Source: Amphritea sp. 1_MG-2023
Lineage (GTDB): Bacteria; Pseudomonadota; Gammaproteobacteria; Pseudomonadales; Balneatricaceae
Direction: 5' to 3'
Length of the DNA: 62,086 nt
NCBI RefSeq assembly: GCF_030547545.1
Contig: NZ_JAUOQE010000026.1
Coordinates: forward strand, 1 to 62,086
Position numbers and translations under genes: made by a program. How positions within the stretch are numbered: position 1 is the stretch's first letter; each line of letters starts with the position of its first letter. This document shows, in pieces, positions 47,513 through 57,619 of this stretch. The notes beneath the pieces are model-generated. The model saw only the letters and a program-made list of their open reading frames with translations, had not been told where the DNA came from and did not search any database.

Positions 47513-48409
47513 TTAATGGCTAAAAACCCCGGTAGAGAGATAACGATCCCCCCGATCGCAGATGATACAGACAATAATTGAATTCTCGACCTCTTGAGCC
47601 AAGCGCAGGGCGCCAGCGACGGCCCCACCAGAAGAAACTCCGCAGAAAATACCCTCTTGTCTCGCCATCGCAAGCATCGTTTGCTCAGCTTCTTCCTGTG
47701 TGATGTCCATGACCCGATCAACCCGAGACGCTTCGAAAATCTTTGGTAAATAGGCTTGTGGCCAACGACGAATACCGGGAATAGCAGCCCCTTCGGCGGG
47801 CTGCAGTCCGACAATTTGCACCGCTGAATTTTGCTCTTTCAGGTAGCGAGAAGTGCCCATAATCGTACCCGTTGTCCCCATGGAACTCACAAAATGAGTA
47901 ATTCGACCATCGGTCTGCTGCCAAAGCTCTGGGCCTGTGCCTCGATAATGCGCTTCAGGGTTATCCTGATTAGCAAACTGATCAAGTACAATCCCTTTGC
48001 CTTCGGCTTGCATCTGTAATGCTAGATCCCGCGCACCTTCCATCCCCTGCTCTTTTGTCACGGTGATGAGTTTAGCGCCGTAAGCCGTCATCGATGTTTT
48101 GCGTTCCTCACTACTGTTATCCGGCATGATCAATATCATCTTGTAGCCTTTGATCGCAGCTGCCATCGCTAACGCAATACCCGTATTGCCTGACGTCGCT
48201 TCAATGAGGGTATCACCCGCTGTAATCTGCCCGCGTTGTTCTGCCAACTGAATCATACTGATCGCTGGCCGATCTTTAACCGAACCCGCCGGATTATTCC
48301 CCTCCAGCTTGCACAACACGGTATTGCCGCGGCCAACGTCTAATCGCTGCAGGCGCACCAAAGGGGTATTACCCACATAATCTTCAATGGTTGGAAAATC
48401 AATACTCAT
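47513..48409 (-). CDS. cysM: Cysteine synthase B (O-acetylserine sulfhydrylase)
   Basis: 298 residues from the ATG at 48409 (MSIDFPTIEDYVGNTPLVRL); two earlier in-frame codons (GTG, TTG) are poorer. The PLP Lys lies in NPAGSVKDRPA near residue 42, the substrate loop ATSGNTGIALAMAA near 68-81, and MGTTGTIMGTSRYLKE near 172-187 is the PLP phosphate loop. Short, B-type length. In Pseudomonas cysM precedes rlmD-relA-mazG; here relA is next and rlmD is absent. Confidence 0.93.
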   Translation of the reverse strand: MSIDFPTIEDYVGNTPLVRLQRLDVGRGNTVLCKLEGNNPAGSVKDRPAISMIQLAEQRGQITAGDTLIEATSGNTGIALAMAAAIKGYKMILIMPDNSSEERKTSMTAYGAKLITVTKEQGMEGARDLALQMQAEGKGIVLDQFANQDNPEAHYRGTGPELWQQTDGRITHFVSSMGTTGTIMGTSRYLKEQNSAVQIVGLQPAEGAAIPGIRRWPQAYLPKIFEASRVDRVMDITQEEAEQTMLAMARQEGIFCGVSSGGAVAGALRLAQEVENSIIVCIICDRGDRYLSTGVFSH

Positions 48410-48574
48410 CAACACGCCCGCCTAGCTTCGATTTAACATAAAGTTATAACCAAAGGAAATTAAAAGTTTGTCTTATATATCTAAAAAGGATAAAGCAGAA
48501 TAATACCGAGGGCCACTAAAAAGCTCAATCAAAAACACACAGAAACGCATCTGAACCGATCAACATCCGCGTAT

Positions 48575-48949
48575 TCAAGATTCGGCCACCGCAAAGGCAA
48601 TCACATGATCGGTTTCATCACTATAAGAGATATGTATATGTTGAATACCGAGCTGTTGTGCTTTTTCCCGCGCCCCACCACTCATCTCAATGAGTGGTCG
48701 ACCTAACGAATCATAGTGAATACTAAAATGCTGCCAACTGATACCTCGACCGATGCCAGTACCGAGCGCTTTAACCGCCGCTTCTTTCGCGGCAAAACGC
48801 TTGGCTAAGAAATTAACCGGTTGCTTCGACGCTTTAAATTGCTGCAACTCTTCCGCCGTGAGAATGCGCTCAGCAAGACGCGGCGTTCGCTTCAACGCCC
48901 TATCAATGCGCCGGATATCCAGCAGATCCGTCCCAACCCCGAGTATCAT
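48575..48949 (-). CDS. acpS: Holo-[acyl-carrier-protein] synthase
   Basis: 124 residues. [19 protein letters not shown] opens the protein and [19 protein letters not shown] near 47-65 holds the metal-binding Glu and catalytic Lys. It transfers phosphopantetheine to ACP. The start overlaps pdxJ by 4 bp (ATGA). Confidence 0.95.
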   Translation of the reverse strand: MILGVGTDLLDIRRIDRALKRTPRLAERILTAEELQQFKASKQPVNFLAKRFAAKEAAVKALGTGIGRGISWQHFSIHYDSLGRPLIEMSGGAREKAQQLGIQHIHISYSDETDHVIAFAVAES

Positions 48950-49719
48950 TGCCGCACAGCATCACGTAGAGACTGTACTCGTACTTGAGTTTCCATCATC
49001 AGCTGTCGCATTTCAACAATGGCTTGTTTCAAGCCAACAAAGACAGCCCTAGCCATAATACCATGACCAATATTCAACTCATTAATCTGAGGAATTTCAG
49101 CGATCTGTTCAACATTATGATAATTCAATCCATGCCCTGCATTAACAATCAGACCTTTACTAAACGCATAGGCGGCGGCATCTCGAATACGCTCTAACTC
49201 GGCTTGTTGGGCGCTTGCGTTATCGGCATCAGCATAGGCACCGGTATGTAATTCAATCACCGGAGCGCCACAGGCCAGCGTCGCATCAATTTGACTCGGT
49301 TCAGGATCGATGAACAGCGACACTTCAACGCCCGCAGCGGCTAGACGATCACAGGCGGCTTTAATTTTCGACTGCTGACCGACGATATCTAAGCCACCTT
49401 CCGTGGTTAACTCTTCCCGCTTCTCGGGCACTAAGCAAGCATGCCCTGGGCCTACTTTTTCAGCAATCGAGATCATTTCATCGGTCACCGCCATTTCAAA
49501 GTTCATCCGTGTTTGCAGCGTTTGCGCTAACAGATAGATATCACGATCTTGAATATGTCGACGATCTTCACGTAGATGTACCGTGATACCATCGGCGCCA
49601 GCCTCTTCAGCCACGGCAGCCGCCTGTACCGGATCAGGATAACGGGTGCCCCGCGCCTGACGCAGTGTGGCGATATGATCAATATTGACACCCAATAATA
49701 AACGGCTTGGCTCAATCAC
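48946..49719 (-). CDS. pdxJ: Pyridoxine 5'-phosphate synthase
   Basis: 257 residues starting at GTG ([25 protein letters not shown]). Also present are [18 protein letters not shown] near 39-56 and [17 protein letters not shown] near 206-222. It makes PNP from DXP and aminoacetone-3-phosphate for vitamin B6. It forms the standard recO-pdxJ-acpS order, but recO is now separated from it by the 394-bp duplication. Confidence 0.95.
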   Translation of the reverse strand: MIEPSRLLLGVNIDHIATLRQARGTRYPDPVQAAAVAEEAGADGITVHLREDRRHIQDRDIYLLAQTLQTRMNFEMAVTDEMISIAEKVGPGHACLVPEKREELTTEGGLDIVGQQSKIKAACDRLAAAGVEVSLFIDPEPSQIDATLACGAPVIELHTGAYADADNASAQQAELERIRDAAAYAFSKGLIVNAGHGLNYHNVEQIAEIPQINELNIGHGIMARAVFVGLKQAIVEMRQLMMETQVRVQSLRDAVRQ

Positions 49720-49735
49720 GATAAACCTCTTCTAT

Positions 49736-50129
49736 GATAGATATAAACACAGCGAAACATCGCTAAAACGTATAACCACAAAGCTTACTAGAATCCAGCC
49801 GACAGCAATAGCCTGAAGCGGTTGTCGCGCACTAGACTGGCGTATGCTTAGGCCGAAATCCTTGAAGTAATTCACGACTCCGCAGCGGCCGACCGCCTAA
49901 CTGCGTTTCTAAGGCTAAGCGCATCAGCCGTTTAGCTGCCCGGCGGATCTCAGGACGGTGATATTCCTCAGCGACAACCCCCATTAACTGATCACCGCTA
50001 AAACATAGCGGCTTTAAAGCATCCGATAGTTGGCTAACGGGACTAAAGCCCTGTGTTGGATGGTAACGGTAGATCATCTCTGACTGACAGTGTTGCACAT
50101 CAAATTGATAACCTAATTGCTGCAATAGC
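49736..50129. repeat. 394-bp exact tandem duplication, copy 1 (pdxJ-proximal)
   Basis: Every base compared matches 50130-50523 at a 394-bp offset. The unit covers the last 298 bp of recO plus 96 bp of intergenic DNA. Its left edge is GATAGAT after TCTAT, and its right edge is AATAGC, where copy 2 begins. There is no obvious long homology at the junction. Confidence 0.85.
49832..50129 (-). pseudogene. recO: Truncated duplicate of the recO 3' end
   Basis: Encodes the last 98 or so residues of RecO (LLQQLGYQFDVQ onward to the RecO stop) with no proper start. Upstream it joins the duplicated intergenic segment, out of frame. An open frame through that junction gives a 145-residue chimera that is unlikely to be functional. 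Confidence 0.85.
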
Positions 50130-50523
50130 GATAGATATAAACACAGCGAAACATCGCTAAAACGTATAACCACAAAGCTTACTAGAATCCAGCCGACAGC
50201 AATAGCCTGAAGCGGTTGTCGCGCACTAGACTGGCGTATGCTTAGGCCGAAATCCTTGAAGTAATTCACGACTCCGCAGCGGCCGACCGCCTAACTGCGT
50301 TTCTAAGGCTAAGCGCATCAGCCGTTTAGCTGCCCGGCGGATCTCAGGACGGTGATATTCCTCAGCGACAACCCCCATTAACTGATCACCGCTAAAACAT
50401 AGCGGCTTTAAAGCATCCGATAGTTGGCTAACGGGACTAAAGCCCTGTGTTGGATGGTAACGGTAGATCATCTCTGACTGACAGTGTTGCACATCAAATT
50501 GATAACCTAATTGCTGCAATAGC
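50130..50523. repeat. 394-bp exact tandem duplication, copy 2 (recO-proximal)
   Basis: This copy holds the authentic 3' end of recO (stop at 50226) and 96 bp after it. It directly abuts copy 1. Confidence 0.85.
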
Positions 50524-50939
50524 TGTTGCTCAAACGTGCGTAGAGCTAACTCAATATCAGTCGCCGCCAATAACTCATTCAAAACATATTGATAGAAAAC
50601 ATACAGACGGGGATGCGGATCGTAAGGTTGTAGTAAGCGCTCAAGCAATTCATTGACATAGAGACCGCAAATGAGCGCATCCCCTTTTAGGAATATCGGC
50701 GCAGCAACCGCTTCAGCTTGAGTCAATGTTTTCAGCTCGTGACGCCCACGCAAACTGATCTGCAGCGGGGTAAACGGCTGCATCATCGCTCGCATACGCG
50801 AACGAGGGCTGCGCGCGCCTTTGACGATTGCGCTGACTTTTCCTTGTTCTAGCGTGAAAAGATCAAGCAGTAGACTGGTTTCCCGATAAGGACGGGCATG
50901 CAGGACATAAGCCGCCTGAGCTTCAAGCTGATAACTCAT
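50226..50939 (-). CDS. recO: DNA repair protein RecO
   Basis: 237 residues. The N-terminal OB-fold has AYVLHARPYRETSLLLDLFT near 10-29 and VKGARSPRSRMRAMMQPFTPL near 39-59, and the helical C-terminal domain is complete. Zinc Cys are not obvious. RecO anneals ssDNA and loads RecA in the RecFOR route. It lies 13 bp downstream of era on the minus strand. Its 3' 298 bp are duplicated just downstream, leaving this copy intact. Confidence 0.92.
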   Translation of the reverse strand: MSYQLEAQAAYVLHARPYRETSLLLDLFTLEQGKVSAIVKGARSPRSRMRAMMQPFTPLQISLRGRHELKTLTQAEAVAAPIFLKGDALICGLYVNELLERLLQPYDPHPRLYVFYQYVLNELLAATDIELALRTFEQQLLQQLGYQFDVQHCQSEMIYRYHPTQGFSPVSQLSDALKPLCFSGDQLMGVVAEEYHRPEIRRAAKRLMRLALETQLGGRPLRSRELLQGFRPKHTPV

Positions 50940-50952
50940 CGACGGCCTTCAG

Positions 50953-51888
50953 TCACTCTATATCGTTGTACCCAAGGCTACGCAAAGCCCTTTCATCATC
51001 CGACCAGTTACTACGCACTTTAACCCAAAGGTTTAGCATCACTTTTGAATCAAACATTTTTTCCATATCGAGCCGTGCATCGCGACCGATACCTTTAATC
51101 TTGTCGCCTTTATCGCCAATAACGATACGTTTCTGACCTTCACGTTCGACCAAAATCAAGGCACTAATAATTAGAATACCGCGTTCATTACGCTTAAACT
51201 CTTCAATCTCGACGGTGGTACCGTAAGGAACTTCATCACCCAGATTACGCATCAGTTTTTCACGTACCAACTCTGCCGCGAGAAAACGCGAACTACGATC
51301 GGTAATCTGATCATCCGGATAGAAATGAATACTTTTAGGTAGCTGTTCATTAATCACCGCTTCAAGGCGATCAACACTGGTACCATTTTTAGCCGAAATC
51401 GGAATAATCTCCAGAAAGTCCATCTTTTGCGATAAGGTTTCTAGGTGCGGCAGAAGTGATTCTTTATCATCTAACTGATCAATTTTGTTGATGACCAAAA
51501 TCACTGGGCATTTAATTCCGCCGAGCTTTTCAAACACGATCTCATCTTCTTCGGTCCACGCAGTACGATCAATAATAAACACCACGACATCAACATCACG
51601 CAGCGCTGAGCTGGCGGCTTTGTTCATATAACGGTTAATCGCTTTATCCTGATCTTTATGTAGCCCAGGGGTGTCCACATAGACCGCTTGCACATCCCCT
51701 AGCGTTTTTATGCCAACGATTTGATGACGCGTGGTTTGCGGTTTTCGCGATGTGATGCTGAGCTTCTGACCTAGGATATTATTCATCAAAGTCGATTTAC
51801 CCACATTCGGGCGACCGATAATAGCCACAAAGCCACAATGTTGATTCTCACTGGGCTGATCTAGCAGATAACTCAAATCACGACTCAT
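50953..51888 (-). CDS. era: GTPase Era
   Basis: 311 residues. The G domain has G1 [20 protein letters not shown] at about residues 26-45, G3 DTPGLHK near 72-78, and G4 NKID near 134-137. The C-terminal KH domain has [16 protein letters not shown] near 263-278. It assists 16S rRNA 3' maturation and 30S assembly. The start overlaps rnc by 4 bp, the standard rnc-era coupling. Confidence 0.96.
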   Translation of the reverse strand: MSRDLSYLLDQPSENQHCGFVAIIGRPNVGKSTLMNNILGQKLSITSRKPQTTRHQIVGIKTLGDVQAVYVDTPGLHKDQDKAINRYMNKAASSALRDVDVVVFIIDRTAWTEEDEIVFEKLGGIKCPVILVINKIDQLDDKESLLPHLETLSQKMDFLEIIPISAKNGTSVDRLEAVINEQLPKSIHFYPDDQITDRSSRFLAAELVREKLMRNLGDEVPYGTTVEIEEFKRNERGILIISALILVEREGQKRIVIGDKGDKIKGIGRDARLDMEKMFDSKVMLNLWVKVRSNWSDDERALRSLGYNDIE

Positions 51889-52568
51889 TTAACCACCTTC
51901 AGTTTATCAAGCGCCTTTTTGGCAGCATTCTGTTCGGCCTGACGGCGGCTACTTCCCCGACCTCCCGTGGGCTGATCCAACAAGGAAACAGCACAGCGAA
52001 TTTCAAACGTCTGTTGATGCGCTTCGCCACTCACAGACAGTAATTCATAATCGGGTAATGGCGCTCGACGAGACTGTAAAAACTCTTGCAGCCGAGTTTT
52101 AGAGTCTTTTTTGGTATCCAGCAATGAGGTCTGTTCAAGACGGGATTGATACCAGCCCAAAATATAAGGCCTGCAACTATCCATATCACTATCAAGATAA
52201 ATCGCGCCGATGATGGCTTCAACAGCATCAGCCAGAATAGAATCGCGACGATAACCGCCGCTTTTCAGCTCTCCCGACCCAAGCCGTAGATAATCGCCAA
52301 GCTTCATTTCTCTAGCCAGCTCAGCCAGCGTTTCCCCTTTGACTAACTGCGCTCTGAGCCGACTAAGCTGTCCCTCTTTGGCATCAGGAAAACGGCGAAA
52401 CAACGCCTCTGCGATGACAAAATTCAGAATCGAATCGCCAAGAAACTCCAAACGTTCATTATTACGTTTTCCATGGCTACGGTGAGTAAGAGCGAGTTCA
52501 ATCATGCTCTCGTCTTTAAACTGATAACCCAGCTTTCTTGCGAGGTCGGTGGCGGGCTTAATAATCAA
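51885..52568 (-). CDS. rnc: Ribonuclease III
   Basis: 227 residues. The catalytic signature [20 protein letters not shown] is near residues 37-56, with metal ligands Glu and Asp, and a second acidic site lies in [13 protein letters not shown] near 113-125. The C-terminal dsRNA-binding domain ends [21 protein letters not shown]. It processes rRNA precursors. Overlaps DUF4845 by 4 bp upstream and era by 4 bp downstream. Confidence 0.96.
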   Translation of the reverse strand: MIIKPATDLARKLGYQFKDESMIELALTHRSHGKRNNERLEFLGDSILNFVIAEALFRRFPDAKEGQLSRLRAQLVKGETLAELAREMKLGDYLRLGSGELKSGGYRRDSILADAVEAIIGAIYLDSDMDSCRPYILGWYQSRLEQTSLLDTKKDSKTRLQEFLQSRRAPLPDYELLSVSGEAHQQTFEIRCAVSLLDQPTGGRGSSRRQAEQNAAKKALDKLKVVK

Positions 52569-52939
52569 CGGATAATCACTTCATACTGTTCGTGGAATTT
52601 AACCACTGCATCAACATTGTAAAACATGGGTACAGTTACATCGTATTTCAGGGTGATATTTTTCACCCCTTCCTTTTCATCGATAATCACTGCGTCCTTA
52701 ACCGGCAACGATACCTGATTAATTCGCAGGCGCTTGGATACTTTCATGCGCGTTTCTGTTGGTGAATCCCTTTTAGTTTCAGGCTCTTCAACCAGTTCTT
52801 CCATCATCGAGGTGACTAAACTGTGATCCCAATAGACCGGAAAAAGCTTCATGCCAACCGCAAAAAAGACCCCTGCAACAATCAAGATGATCATCAGAGA
52901 GAAAAAAGACACACCTCGCTGCTTATTTCGTATCGACAT
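52565..52939 (-). CDS. DUF4845 domain-containing membrane protein
   Basis: 124 residues. An N-terminal basic segment (RNKQRG) and one membrane helix ([20 protein letters not shown]) precede a small extracytoplasmic domain. It resembles the DUF4845 protein conserved between lepB and rnc in this group. It has a type IV pilin-like N-terminus in general form but no clear prepilin cleavage site. Function is unknown. Confidence 0.85.
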   Translation of the reverse strand: MSIRNKQRGVSFFSLMIILIVAGVFFAVGMKLFPVYWDHSLVTSMMEELVEEPETKRDSPTETRMKVSKRLRINQVSLPVKDAVIIDEKEGVKNITLKYDVTVPMFYNVDAVVKFHEQYEVIIR

Positions 52940-52959
52940 AACTTACCCCAATATTCCTT

Positions 52960-53769
52960 TTAATGGATAGTGCGTACATCACTAAAACTAGGCAAAGTAA
53001 AGAAATCTGGCCAATGCATCCACACGGCAAACGCTTTACCCACTAGTAATTCATCCGGTACAAACCCCCAGAAGCGGCTATCGTTACTATTATCACGATT
53101 ATCACCCATAACAAAATACTGCCCTTCAGGCACCACCCACTCACCAGGTCTGCGAGGTGGTGACACATCACGATAAAGCTGATGACTGACATCACCTAAT
53201 GTCTCATCCATGAGCAGTAAACGTGGGTTTTGTGGCGGCAATTGTTCTAGCAACGTTTGTGCTTGTGGTTGCCCATTGATATAGAGGGTCTTATTTTGAT
53301 AACGAACCCGATCGCCAGGCAAACCAACCACTCGCTTAATATAATTTATACTCGGGTTTTGCGGATATTTAAAGACCACGACATCGCCCCGTAGAGGAGT
53401 ATTCAATGGCATAACTTTAGTACCAATCACGGGTAAACGAAAACCGTAGTGCCATTTATTCACTAAAATAAAATCGCCAATTTTAAGTGTTGGCTTCATC
53501 GATCCGGAAGGAATCTGAAATGGCTCGACCACAAATGACCGTAAAATCAGTACCACGAATAAGACCGGGAACAACGAGCGACATAAGTCGACAATCGCAT
53601 TTTCTTTATTCAACTGTTCCAAGGTCGCTTCAGGTAAATCGCCACTCGCCTTCTGTGCTGCCGCTATGCGCGCCTTTCGAGCGCTCGCAAAGGCAATACG
53701 GTCATACACCCAACCTAACGCCGCTAAAAAGGTAAGTACTACCAATATCAGTGCAAAATCAAAATCCAT
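52960..53769 (-). CDS. lepB: Signal peptidase I
   Basis: 269 residues. Two N-terminal membrane segments flank a basic cytoplasmic loop. The catalytic Ser is S90 in IPSGSMKPTL and the catalytic Lys is K145 in NYIKRVVGLPGDRV. The last box is MGDNRDNSNDSRFWGFVP. It cleaves Sec and Tat signal peptides at the outer face of the inner membrane. It follows lepA with an 11-bp gap, the standard lepA-lepB pair. Confidence 0.95.
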   Translation of the reverse strand: MDFDFALILVVLTFLAALGWVYDRIAFASARKARIAAAQKASGDLPEATLEQLNKENAIVDLCRSLFPVLFVVLILRSFVVEPFQIPSGSMKPTLKIGDFILVNKWHYGFRLPVIGTKVMPLNTPLRGDVVVFKYPQNPSINYIKRVVGLPGDRVRYQNKTLYINGQPQAQTLLEQLPPQNPRLLLMDETLGDVSHQLYRDVSPPRRPGEWVVPEGQYFVMGDNRDNSNDSRFWGFVPDELLVGKAFAVWMHWPDFFTLPSFSDVRTIH

Positions 53770-53780
53770 GCGAATATGTC

Positions 53781-55580
53781 CTAACCATCAACCTTCAAAA
53801 CTGCGAGGAAGGCATCTTGAGGAATCTCAACCCTTCCCACCTGTTTCATCCGTTTCTTACCTTCTTTCTGTTTCTGCAATAACTTCTTCTTACGACTAAC
53901 ATCACCGCCATAACACTTAGCAATAACGTTCTTACGGAGCGCCTTAACATTGGTGCGAGAGATAATCTTGCCGCCGATGGCCGCCTGAATAGCGACATCA
54001 AACATCTGCCGTGGAATCAACTCTTTCATTTTTTCACACAACAGACGACCACGATATGGCGCATTATCTTTATGCAAAATAACCGCTAGGGCATCGACCT
54101 TCTCACCGTTAATTAGAATATCTAAGCGCACTAACTGAGCGGGTTGAAAACGAACAAAGTTATATTCTAGCGATGCATATCCACGGCTAACCGATTTAAG
54201 GCGATCAAAGAAGTCCAACACGACTTCAGCCATCGGTAGTTCATAAGAGACCTGAACCTGATTACCGACAAAGTTCATGTTTTTTTGCACACCGCGTTTA
54301 TCCACACACAGCCCGATCACTTGTCCGAGGAACTCTTGCGGTACCAGAATATTGGCTTCTACGATCGGTTCACGCATCTCTTTAATCGAACCCGGATCTG
54401 GCAACTTAGACGGGCTATCGATCTGAATGACCTCACCGCTATTCAGTTCCAATTCGTAGACCACGGTTGGCGCAGTGGTCACTAGATCGAGATTATATTC
54501 CCGTTCTAGACGCTCCTGAATGATCTCCATGTGCAGCATACCGAGGAAGCCACAACGAAAGCCAAACCCTAGCGCATCTGAAGACTCAGGTTCAAAAAAT
54601 AACGAGGCATCATTCAGCGTCAACTTATCCAACGCTTCACGAAAATCTTCGTAGTCATCAGAACTGGTAGGGAAAAGGCCAGCATAAACCTGAGGCTGAA
54701 CGCGTTTGAAGCCCGGTAGGGTTTCAACATCGGGGGTTTTTGCATGAGTAATCGTATCGCCGACAGGAGCACCGTGAATATCTTTAATACCGGCAACGAC
54801 ATAACCTACTTCGCCAGCCTTCAAGACACCCGTTTCGGTTCGTTTTGGGGTGAAAATACCCACACCATCAACCGGTTGAACCTGACGATTCGATTTAATC
54901 AGGATTTTATCTTTCTTCCGTAGGGTACCTTGTTTGACTCGTACCAGCGATACAACGCCGAGATAGTTATCAAACCATGAGTCAATAATTAACGCCTGTA
55001 ACGGCGCATCAGGATCACCCTCAGGGGCAGGTATATGTGTCACCAGCGCTTCTAGCACATCGTCTATACCTAAACCACTTTTGGCACTACAAGCCACCGC
55101 ATTTTCAGCATCAATACCGATCACTTCTTCAATTTCGGTACGTACTCGTTCCGGCTCGGCTTGCGGTAGATCCATTTTGTTCAATATGGGCAGCACTTCC
55201 AGCCCTTGCTCCAACGCCGTGTAGCAGTTCGCAACAGACTGAGCTTCAACCCCTTGAGCGGCATCGACAACCAACAATGCCCCTTCACACGCCGCTAATG
55301 AACGAGAAACCTCATAGCTGAAATCAACATGTCCCGGCGTATCGATAAAGTTTAGCTGATACACTTGGCCATCTTTAGCCGTGTAATTCAACGTAACACT
55401 CTGAGCTTTAATGGTAATTCCACGCTCACGCTCTAGATCCATAGAGTCAAGCACTTGCTTTTCCATCTCTCGTTCTGACAACCCGCCACAGGTCTGGATA
55501 AAACGATCTGCCAAGGTGGATTTACCATGGTCAATATGGGCAATAATCGAAAAATTACGGATGTGTTCGAGCTTACTCAC
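53781..55580 (-). CDS. lepA: Elongation factor 4 (LepA)
   Basis: 599 residues. GTPase domain: G1 [14 protein letters not shown] at residues 14-27, G3 DTPGHVD near 79-85, G4 NKMD near 133-136. The unique C-terminal domain of EF4 is complete, from [19 protein letters not shown] to the Lys-rich tail near 568-584 ([19 protein letters not shown]). It acts on the ribosome during initiation or back-translocation. Confidence 0.96.
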   Translation of the reverse strand: MSKLEHIRNFSIIAHIDHGKSTLADRFIQTCGGLSEREMEKQVLDSMDLERERGITIKAQSVTLNYTAKDGQVYQLNFIDTPGHVDFSYEVSRSLAACEGALLVVDAAQGVEAQSVANCYTALEQGLEVLPILNKMDLPQAEPERVRTEIEEVIGIDAENAVACSAKSGLGIDDVLEALVTHIPAPEGDPDAPLQALIIDSWFDNYLGVVSLVRVKQGTLRKKDKILIKSNRQVQPVDGVGIFTPKRTETGVLKAGEVGYVVAGIKDIHGAPVGDTITHAKTPDVETLPGFKRVQPQVYAGLFPTSSDDYEDFREALDKLTLNDASLFFEPESSDALGFGFRCGFLGMLHMEIIQERLEREYNLDLVTTAPTVVYELELNSGEVIQIDSPSKLPDPGSIKEMREPIVEANILVPQEFLGQVIGLCVDKRGVQKNMNFVGNQVQVSYELPMAEVVLDFFDRLKSVSRGYASLEYNFVRFQPAQLVRLDILINGEKVDALAVILHKDNAPYRGRLLCEKMKELIPRQMFDVAIQAAIGGKIISRTNVKALRKNVIAKCYGGDVSRKKKLLQKQKEGKKRMKQVGRVEIPQDAFLAVLKVDG

Positions 55581-55708
55581 TACGGAATCACCAGCTAATA
55601 AATTTAACTATGCTACCCCGTTATGAGGGCGCAATTCTGAAGCCGGCAAGTGTACCGTATTTCATACGTTACGACCATCAAAGAGCAACGCTTCGACAAA
55701 TAAACAAA

Positions 55709-55727
55709 AGGGGGCTGATAGCCCCCT
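55709..55727 (-). terminator. Rho-independent terminator of the rpoE-mucD operon
   Basis: Stem AGGGGGCT/AGCCCCCT (8 bp, 3-nt loop) followed on the minus strand by TTTTG and TTTATTTG, about 14 bp after the mucD stop. Confidence 0.85.
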
Positions 55728-55740
55728 GAGTCACAAAAGA

Positions 55741-57141
55741 CTATTTTAGTTTAAGCGGGATAAACATCGGACTGCCCCGACGCACAATTCTCATCGGTAC
55801 CGCTCTATTTTTCGGCAACTTCTCAACCACGGCCGCAAACTGTTCGACAGAGCGAATATCTTCGCCATTAAGCATGGTAATCACATCACCCACCATCAAG
55901 CCAACATCGGCACCCGCGCCCTCTTCAACTTGACGTACCACAACGCCACTGGTCACACTTAGACGCTCTCGCAGTTGATCATCCAACTCACTCAACTGTA
56001 TGTTAAGCCGATTAGATGATGCTTTATCACTCTGCGAGGAGGTTTTCATCACCTCACCTGAGGAAGGCAATAAACCGATAGTAACGGTCAACGACTGTTT
56101 CTTACCACCACGGACAATACCTACCGTAGCATCCGTTTGCGGCGGAATCCGACCCACTTGATGCGGCAGATCACCCGAGCGATCGATGGCATGGCCATTA
56201 AAGCTATAAATAATATCGCCTTCTCGGATACCTGCCGCGGCAGCAGGGCTATCAGGTAGCACCGTCGCCACTAATGCGCCTTCGGGCTTATCCAAACCAA
56301 AAGATTCGGCAAGATCGCGACTGACTTCCTGAATAATGACACCTAACCAGCCTCGACTCACCTTGCCTTTATCTTTAAGCTGATCGACAACTTCCATCGC
56401 AACATTCATCGGAATCGAAAAAGATAATCCCATAAAGCCACCAGAACGGGTATAGATCTGTGAGTTGATACCGATCACCTCGCCCTTCAGATTAAACAGC
56501 GGGCCGCCAGAGTTACCGGGATTGATCGCAACGTCTGTTTGAATAAAGGGTACATAGGTTTCATTTGCTAGACTACGATCAGTCGCACTGATAATACCCG
56601 CGGTGACTGAGTGATCAAAGCCGAATGGAGACCCGATAGCGAGTACCCACTCACCTACTTCTGCCTTAGCCGAGTCACCGACTTTTACCACCGGTAAATC
56701 CGTCGCATCAATTTTTAGCAAAGCCACATCAGAACGCTTATCAGAACCAATGACCTTAGCGTCTAACTCACGACGATCACTCAAGCGAACGATGACTTTA
56801 TCAGCATCAGCCACGACATGATGATTGGTTAAAATATAGCCATCTTCGGAAATAATGAAACCCGATCCCAATGATTGCGGTGCTTTATATTTTGGCGAAT
56901 TACCATAACCTTCAGGGAGACGAAAAAAGTGACGGAAAATATCTGGAATCTGCTGACCTTCTGGCAACTGAAGATCAGGCAGCCCCTGAACCTTAGAGGA
57001 TACCTGTTGCACCGTACTAATATTGACGACGGCGGGAGATGTTTGCTTTACCAGATCTTTAAATTCTGGCAATGCGGCATGCACACTACTCACATACAAC
57101 CAGAAAAGAACCAGGCTAAAAGTCGCTCTGACTAGTTTCAT
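55741..57141 (-). CDS. mucD: Periplasmic serine protease DegP/HtrA family (MucD)
   Basis: 466 residues from the ATG at 57141 (MKLVRATFSLVLFWLYVSSVHA), which gives a clean signal peptide; AGGATAAACG lies upstream. The trypsin-like domain has a triad His in TNHHVV (about 108), Asp in RSDVALLKI (about 138) and Ser in GNSGGPLF (about 211). Two PDZ domains follow (about 255-345 and 370-460). It degrades or refolds periplasmic proteins and ends the sigma-E operon. Placement after rseC matches the Pseudomonas mucD position. Confidence 0.94.
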   Translation of the reverse strand: MKLVRATFSLVLFWLYVSSVHAALPEFKDLVKQTSPAVVNISTVQQVSSKVQGLPDLQLPEGQQIPDIFRHFFRLPEGYGNSPKYKAPQSLGSGFIISEDGYILTNHHVVADADKVIVRLSDRRELDAKVIGSDKRSDVALLKIDATDLPVVKVGDSAKAEVGEWVLAIGSPFGFDHSVTAGIISATDRSLANETYVPFIQTDVAINPGNSGGPLFNLKGEVIGINSQIYTRSGGFMGLSFSIPMNVAMEVVDQLKDKGKVSRGWLGVIIQEVSRDLAESFGLDKPEGALVATVLPDSPAAAAGIREGDIIYSFNGHAIDRSGDLPHQVGRIPPQTDATVGIVRGGKKQSLTVTIGLLPSSGEVMKTSSQSDKASSNRLNIQLSELDDQLRERLSVTSGVVVRQVEEGAGADVGLMVGDVITMLNGEDIRSVEQFAAVVEKLPKNRAVPMRIVRRGSPMFIPLKLK

Positions 57142-57178
57142 ATCGTTTATCCTGTATCTCATTTATGACTAAAGTAAA

Positions 57179-57613
57179 TCAGACTCTTCGAAGCAGTACC
57201 GGTCGGTAACTGCAATGCTGGCTTATCAAACCAGAAATATAGCGGGTTAGCAGAAAACCACCTGCCAATCCTATAACAGCACTTAAAATCACTTTCGGTT
57301 CAGAGAACCCCGATAATTGAGTGCCTACCGCGAGCATAAACATGATCATCAGCGGCAATAGGTAAACCAGTAAGGATGCCGTTAAGAAAGAACGCTCACC
57401 GACACCTAGGGTTACCAGATCATCCAGCTTAACATCAATATGTTGAGGATTATCCACTTGAATCTCTAGCCTTTTACCGTCACCGACTTTAGCCAATAGG
57501 CTTTGACCACAGCCTTTCTGTGCACTGCAACTAGAGCAAGCACTTTGCTTGATCATCTCAATCCAGACAGTACCTGATCCGATACGTACTACACGTCCGT
57601 TTTCTTCAAGCAT
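57179..57613 (-). CDS. rseC: RseC/MucC family sigma-E regulator
   Basis: 144 residues. The N-terminal part contains four Cys (QSACSSCSAQKGCGQS, residues 24-39), the RseC signature. Two membrane helices follow (LLVYLLPLMIMFMLAVGTQL and VILSAVIGLAGGFLLTRYI). Inner membrane protein affecting sigma-E activity. It lies 6 bp downstream of the anti-sigma gene and 37 bp upstream of mucD. Confidence 0.92.
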   Translation of the reverse strand: MLEENGRVVRIGSGTVWIEMIKQSACSSCSAQKGCGQSLLAKVGDGKRLEIQVDNPQHIDVKLDDLVTLGVGERSFLTASLLVYLLPLMIMFMLAVGTQLSGFSEPKVILSAVIGLAGGFLLTRYISGLISQHCSYRPVLLRRV

Positions 57614-57619
57614 ATTGAA

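Noticed and set aside
49832-50269. 145-codon frame as a second RecO-type gene
   Set aside because: Its C-terminal part is the duplicated recO end and its N-terminal part is translated intergenic DNA; listed as a pseudogene instead.
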